Under the pieces are notes generated by a model. It had not been told where the DNA came from, made no database searches, and worked only from the letters and a program-made list of their open reading frames with translations. Both the position numbers and the translations under genes were made by a program. From an uncultured Chlorobiota bacterium (GTDB lineage Bacteria; Bacteroidota; Kapaibacteriia; OLB7), in assembly GCA_946481475.1 (NCBI GenBank), contig CAMLOB010000231.1, forward strand, positions 1 to 6,612: DNA of 6,612 nucleotides. The letters are read 5' to 3'. This document shows, one piece after another, positions 6,082 through 6,612 of the stretch; positions within the stretch are counted from its first letter, which is position 1, and each line of letters begins with the position of its first letter.

Positions 6082-6612
6082 CTACGGGAATTTTCCGAGG
6101 ACCGCCGAGCCAAGATCGACGATTACTGCGGAGTCCTCCTTGGTCTCAGCAGATGCCGGCGCCTGTTTCAGACTTGCCTTCAGATCGGCTCGTGAGATAT
6201 ATCCCGATTCGTCCCCTGTCTCGACCTTCAGACATTCCACTACGTAGTCCCTGAAGGCATTCGTCGTCGATGAATCGGAATCAGGGTCGTCCGACAGAAA
6301 GCGGACGATGTTCGTGACCGCATCAGGCTCTTCAAAGAGATCGCAGACCGCCAGGCATAACGCTTCGGCGATATAGCCGTCGGCAATACTTGCAACGGCG
6401 GCGAGTCCCCGGACGTGCTCGGAGCCGTCCTTCTGCCTGACGCGGGTGACAAGACTGTCTAGAATGGAGAGAACGCACGAGTCGTTCCCGTGCAGCCATA
6501 CACGCGGCTTTGCTTCAATGGTCCCGATAGAATCATGAAAGTCCCGGAGGTAAAGACAGGCAGGGTCCGCCTCCTCCGTCTCCGGAGACACGGCATTGAC
6601 CGACCGATTCTT
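6082..6612 (-). CDS. Hypothetical protein, C-terminal part, N-terminus beyond the right edge
   Basis: I do not recognise this protein. The frame is open from the window edge to a TAG at 6082-6084, giving 176 visible residues. A GTG at 6591 could be a start, but seven further sense codons precede it up to the edge and no Shine-Dalgarno is evident, so the gene most likely begins outside. The visible part is acidic and looks mainly helical. Around the middle, RGLAAVASIADGYIAEALC and the following FEEPDAVTNIVRFLSDD have a pattern loosely reminiscent of helical-repeat proteins. An Asp/Ser-rich turn (DDPDSDSS) and an Ala/Lys/Glu-rich stretch follow near the C-terminus. No signal peptide, membrane segment or catalytic motif is seen. 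It converges on the protease gene, with 423 nt between the two stops. Codon use looks natural, so I consider it a real gene. Confidence 0.6.
   Translation of the reverse strand, partial: KNRSVNAVSPETEEADPACLYLRDFHDSIGTIEAKPRVWLHGNDSCVLSILDSLVTRVRQKDGSEHVRGLAAVASIADGYIAEALCLAVCDLFEEPDAVTNIVRFLSDDPDSDSSTTNAFRDYVVECLKVETGDESGYISRADLKASLKQAPASAETKEDSAVIVDLGSAVLGKFP

Noticed and set aside
5671..6247. Open frames on both strands across the tandem repeats
   Set aside because: They are translations of the repeat units; copies are 86 and 79 nt apart, so the units fall in different reading frames and cannot encode a repeated peptide.

Overview
This is a GC-rich bacterial window with one complete gene for a secreted PhoD-type alkaline phosphatase/phosphodiesterase, one complete gene for a large multidomain subtilisin-family (S8) protease, and the 3' part of an unrecognised gene that enters from the right edge on the minus strand. 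The intergenic DNA is unusually rich in structure. I cannot name the organism. The GC-rich codon use, a clear Shine-Dalgarno before the protease and dispersed intergenic repeats (a CTTTGTGTCCTTCGTG-type inverted repeat and TTCAAC-type tracts) would fit an environmental lineage around the FCB group or its neighbours, but this is an inference from style and not from a marker gene.

Layout: 1-282 is non-coding. It contains a very G-poor, C-rich tract (61-240) with degenerate TTCAAC words, then a 7-bp dyad (GATAACG...CGTTATC, 241-269). 352-2118 (+) is the phosphatase, with a Sec-type signal peptide and the PhoD metal-site motifs. 2119-2472 is an intergenic gap that starts with a nearly perfect 24-bp inverted repeat and ends with an AGGAG ribosome binding site. 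2473-5658 (+) is the 1061-residue subtilase with an intact Asp/His/Asn/Ser catalytic set, a CspA/B-like architecture, an Ig-like C-terminal half and no signal peptide. 5659-6081 separates convergent genes. It holds a terminator-like 12-bp GC hairpin and three tandem copies of a ~78-nt element that can form two hairpins or a pseudoknot. 6082-6612 (-) is the C-terminal part of a protein of unknown function.

The phosphatase and protease are co-oriented but 354 nt apart with a strong inverted repeat between them, so they probably form separate transcription units. Nothing in the sequence ties them to one pathway beyond both being hydrolases. I do not see a convincing new multi-gene system. The points most worth following are the triplicated structured element at 5786-6025, the leaderless protease with a G8 tract at a domain boundary, and the GATAACG words that occur only in the two upstream regions.
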